Shown here piece by piece: positions 40,987-41,066 of a stretch of DNA of 41,066 nt. The stretch lies in NCBI GenBank assembly GCA_002633005.1, contig NMRA01000796.1, positions 100,715 through 141,780 on the forward strand. Reading direction: 5' to 3'. A program made the translations under genes and the position numbers. Below the pieces are notes generated by a model. That model made no database searches and was not told where the DNA came from. It saw only the letters and a program-made list of their open reading frames with translations. This DNA is from Phoronis australis. Its lineage: Eukaryota > Phoronida > Phoronidae. How positions within the stretch are numbered: position 1 is the stretch's first letter; every line of letters starts with the position of its first letter.

Positions 40987-41066
40987 ATGGATTGTGGAGA
41001 TGAAACTGCAGTAAAAGAATTTTTTAATGTTTATTATGAAATTGTCACAGACAGTGCCAACAGGCA
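40987..41066 (+). CDS. 5' coding end of an NXT1/2-like (NTF2-like) protein, cut by window edge
   Basis: ATG at 40987 in the context GCAATGG (G at +4), with an upstream in-frame stop at 40969, opens 26 codons: MDCGDETAVKEFFNVYY and EIVTDSANR, then the window ends. The 'A.(E/K)EF.N.YYE..D..R' pattern is the first helix of NTF2-like folds, closest in wording to NXT1/NXT2, the small partner of the NXF1 mRNA export receptor, where this helix also lies close to the N-terminus. With only 26 residues this remains tentative; other NTF2-like proteins (NTF2, G3BP) are possible. No break is seen in the part present. Confidence 0.4.
   Translation, partial: MDCGDETAVKEFFNVYYEIVTDSANR

Noticed and set aside
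1-41066. tRNA genes
   Set aside because: GGTTCGAA-like B-box matches (for example about 6838) were checked by eye, but no cloverleaf with acceptor stem and A-box could be formed.

Overview
This is a spliced, repeat-rich animal genome window. It is AT-rich, has no operons, and shows GT-AG introns, a secreted or membrane lectin-type gene and a dense layer of decayed transposable elements. The mixture of L1/Tx1-like, CR1/L2-like and RNase H-bearing LINEs, a Penelope-like element, a Gypsy element and TIR elements, together with a fibrinogen-related (FReD) gene carrying an Apple/PAN-like cysteine module, fits a marine invertebrate. My best guess is an invertebrate deuterostome (hemichordate or amphioxus grade), but the sequence alone does not settle this.

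Genes. The one gene I can build end to end is a three-exon FReD gene on the plus strand (1858-4584): exon 1 encodes a hydrophobic N-terminus plus a Cys-rich Apple/PAN-like module, a 25-nt micro-exon encodes the DCSDL start of the fibrinogen fold, and exon 3 encodes the rest. The last 80 bases hold what looks like the 5' coding end of a gene resembling the NTF2-like mRNA export cofactor NXT1/2. Weaker candidates are a minus-strand first exon (39588-39747) beside an NRF-1-like palindrome, a 97-aa two-helix ORF (21968-22261, minus), and a P2X7-cytoplasmic-domain-like N-terminal fragment (7774-7986).

Mobile elements, left to right: CR1/L2-like LINE relic (about 80-990); a foldback-type repeat (6020-6320, second copy 32715-33070); an RT scrap (about 6560-6720); an RNase H-bearing LINE (about 8405-10100) interrupted by an (AT)n tract; a CAG-ended element (10182-10981); a minus-strand Gypsy relic (10982-13886) that was itself hit by a 1.43-kb element with long terminal inverted repeats and a 10-bp target duplication; a five-copy tandem array with a CTCF-like motif in every unit (14418-14872); an L1/Tx1-like tail on the minus strand (14873-15600); a 3.5-kb 5'-truncated L1/Tx1-like LINE with a 13-bp target duplication (16352-19851); another L1/Tx1 tail fragment (24030-24450); inverted G-rich minisatellite arms (24536-24612 and 25258-25388); a multi-copy unknown repeat family (28432-30362 inverted relative to 35145-36300, plus fragments to 37275); a Penelope-like GIY-YIG fragment between inverted repeats (31801-32255); and a LINE tail (37300-38200).

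Functionally the window is one immune- or adhesion-type gene, a probable housekeeping gene start at the right edge, and about 35 kb of layered, mostly dead transposon sequence. The most informative structures are the nested insertion in the Gypsy element, the tandem CTCF-like array, the inverted unknown repeat family and the Penelope-like terminal inverted repeats.
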